Origin: Acidimicrobiaceae bacterium
Lineage (GTDB): Bacteria; Actinomycetota; Acidimicrobiia; Acidimicrobiales; Palsa-688
DNA length: 13,448 nt
Reading direction: 5' to 3'
Assembly: GCA_003156795.1 (NCBI GenBank)
Contig: PMHU01000152.1
Location: forward strand, 2,912-16,359
Of this stretch, positions 12,567 to 13,448 are shown in pieces. The notes below the pieces were generated by a model, which worked only from the letters and a program-made list of their open reading frames with translations, was not told the DNA's origin and ran no database searches. The translations under genes and the position numbers were made by a program. Each line of letters begins with the position of its first letter. Positions within the stretch are counted from its first letter, which is position 1.

Positions 12567-13448
12567 GTGCGGGTTCTCGTGACCGGAAGCAAGGGCTTCG
12601 TTGGCTCCTGGCTGCTGGCTCACTTGGAGTCGAACGGCGACGAGGTCACCGGTCTCGACACCGAGGTCGACGTGACAGACCTGGCCGCCGTTACCGACGT
12701 CGTCCGCGCGGCCGCGCCCGAGGCCATCTGCCATCTGGCTGCTCAGTCGAGTGTGGGTACGTCGTGGGGTGATCAGGCTTCCACCTATCAAGTCAACGTC
12801 ATCGGCGCCGTCAACGTCCTGGACGCGGCGGTCGGGTGCGACGAGCGGCCGCGAGTGCTCCTCATCAGCTCGGCCGAGGTGTACGGCCGCGTCGCCCCCG
12901 ATGATCTTCCGCTGTCCGAGGATCAACCGTTCGCGCCGCTCAGCCCCTATGCCGCCAGCAAGGCCGCGGCCGAAATGGTCGGGCTCCGAGCCTGGTTGGG
13001 CGACGGCCTCGAAGTGATCAGAGCGCGGCCGTTCAATCACACGGGGCCCGGCCAGCGAACCGACTTCGTCGTACCGGCCCTGGCCAAGCAAGTGGCTGAC
13101 GCAGTCGAAAGCGGAGCGGACGCGCTGCACACGGGCAACTTGGATGCCAGACGCGATCTCACCGATGTTCGCGACGTGGTTCGGTCCTACCGACAGCTCC
13201 TCGTCTCTGGAGCGCCGGGGGCTGTCTACAACGTATGCGGGGGCGAGTCGGTCGCGATCCGTGACGTCGCCGAACGGCTGCTCGCGCTAGCCGGGCTGGA
13301 TCTTCCGATCGTTGTCGATCCGGCCCGTGTCCGTGCGAGCGATGTTCCGGAGCTGCGAGGGAATCCGGCGAGGCTCCAAGCCGCGACCGGCTGGACTCCC
13401 GAGATTCCACTCGACGTGACCCTCCGAGACGTCCTCGACTACTGGCAG
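12567..13448 (+). CDS. rmd: GDP-6-deoxy-D-mannose reductase (3' end cut by window edge)
   Basis: Extended SDR enzyme expected to reduce GDP-4-keto-6-deoxy-D-mannose to GDP-D-rhamnose. The open frame runs 294 codons to the window edge without a stop. It shows TGSKGFVG (residues 6-13), ICHLAAQSSVGTSW, SSAEVYG (S101-G107), Y128-x3-K132 (YAASK), RPFNHTGPGQ (154-163) followed by DFVVPALAKQ, DVRDVVRSYRQLL and NVCGGESV. The end reads TGWTPEIPLDVTLRDVLDYWQ, close to the usual C-terminus, so only a few residues are probably missing. RPFNHTGPGQ and the LDYW ending are characteristic of Rmd. The GTG start directly precedes the Rossmann strand and follows a TAGCGT box. A GMD gene, which makes the substrate, is not in the window and may lie downstream. 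GDP-L-fucose-type or dTDP-6-deoxytalose reductases are less likely alternatives. Confidence 0.8.
   Translation, partial: MRVLVTGSKGFVGSWLLAHLESNGDEVTGLDTEVDVTDLAAVTDVVRAAAPEAICHLAAQSSVGTSWGDQASTYQVNVIGAVNVLDAAVGCDERPRVLLISSAEVYGRVAPDDLPLSEDQPFAPLSPYAASKAAAEMVGLRAWLGDGLEVIRARPFNHTGPGQRTDFVVPALAKQVADAVESGADALHTGNLDARRDLTDVRDVVRSYRQLLVSGAPGAVYNVCGGESVAIRDVAERLLALAGLDLPIVVDPARVRASDVPELRGNPARLQAATGWTPEIPLDVTLRDVLDYWQ

Noticed and set aside
12552..13130. 192-codon minus-strand frame opposite rmd
   Set aside because: The plus-strand frame has continuous Rmd motifs; the antisense frame has none.

Overview
This window looks like chromosomal DNA of a high-GC actinobacterium (roughly 65 % GC judged by eye). 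The class is most likely Acidimicrobiia or a close relative. The indications are F420 biosynthesis genes, WbbL-type and GalE1-type envelope sugar genes resembling mycobacterial ones, a DUF3048 lipoprotein, TANNNT -10 boxes directly upstream of several starts, and a small Thr/Pro-tailed membrane protein of a kind I recall from Acidimicrobiia. That placement rests on remembered family resemblance, not on a search.

Layout. (1) 10-5907, plus strand: six tightly overlapping genes. They are UDP-glucose 6-dehydrogenase, UDP-glucuronate decarboxylase (UDP-xylose synthase), a WbbL-like GT2 glycosyltransferase, an unrecognised membrane-anchored protein with three 10-residue Thr-rich repeats, a mannose-1-phosphate guanylyltransferase-like nucleotidylyltransferase, and a GalE1-like UDP-glucose 4-epimerase. 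(2) 5910-7639, minus strand: cofE and cofD of coenzyme F420 synthesis, converging on the sugar operon with only 2 nt between the stop codons. (3) 7731-9611, plus strand: a large GT2 protein with two GT-A domains. (4) 9646-12447, minus strand: a DUF3048 lipoprotein, preceded on its own strand by a multi-spanning GT-C (PMT_2-like) transferase. Two hairpins and a mini-ORF lie in the gap between them. (5) 12567 to the window edge, plus strand: a GDP-6-deoxy-D-mannose reductase (rmd), cut just before its stop codon. No gap between genes exceeds about 155 bases, and I saw no rRNA, tRNA, CRISPR array, insertion sequence or integrase.

How the genes work together. Most of the window supplies and uses nucleotide sugars for an extracellular polysaccharide or cell-wall glycan. 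Ugd and Uxs would make UDP-glucuronate and UDP-xylose. The ManC-like enzyme would make GDP-mannose, which with an unseen GMD and the Rmd here would lead to GDP-D-rhamnose. GalE would supply UDP-galactose. The GT2 enzymes and the GT-C protein would transfer sugars at the membrane. CofD and CofE are metabolically unrelated, but, as I remember the H37Rv map, wbbL and manB also face fbiB and fbiA in Mycobacterium tuberculosis, so the neighbourhood appears old. I did not find a clearly new molecular system. The best candidates for something undescribed are the Thr-repeat membrane protein inside the sugar operon and the hairpin/mini-ORF leader before the DUF3048 gene.
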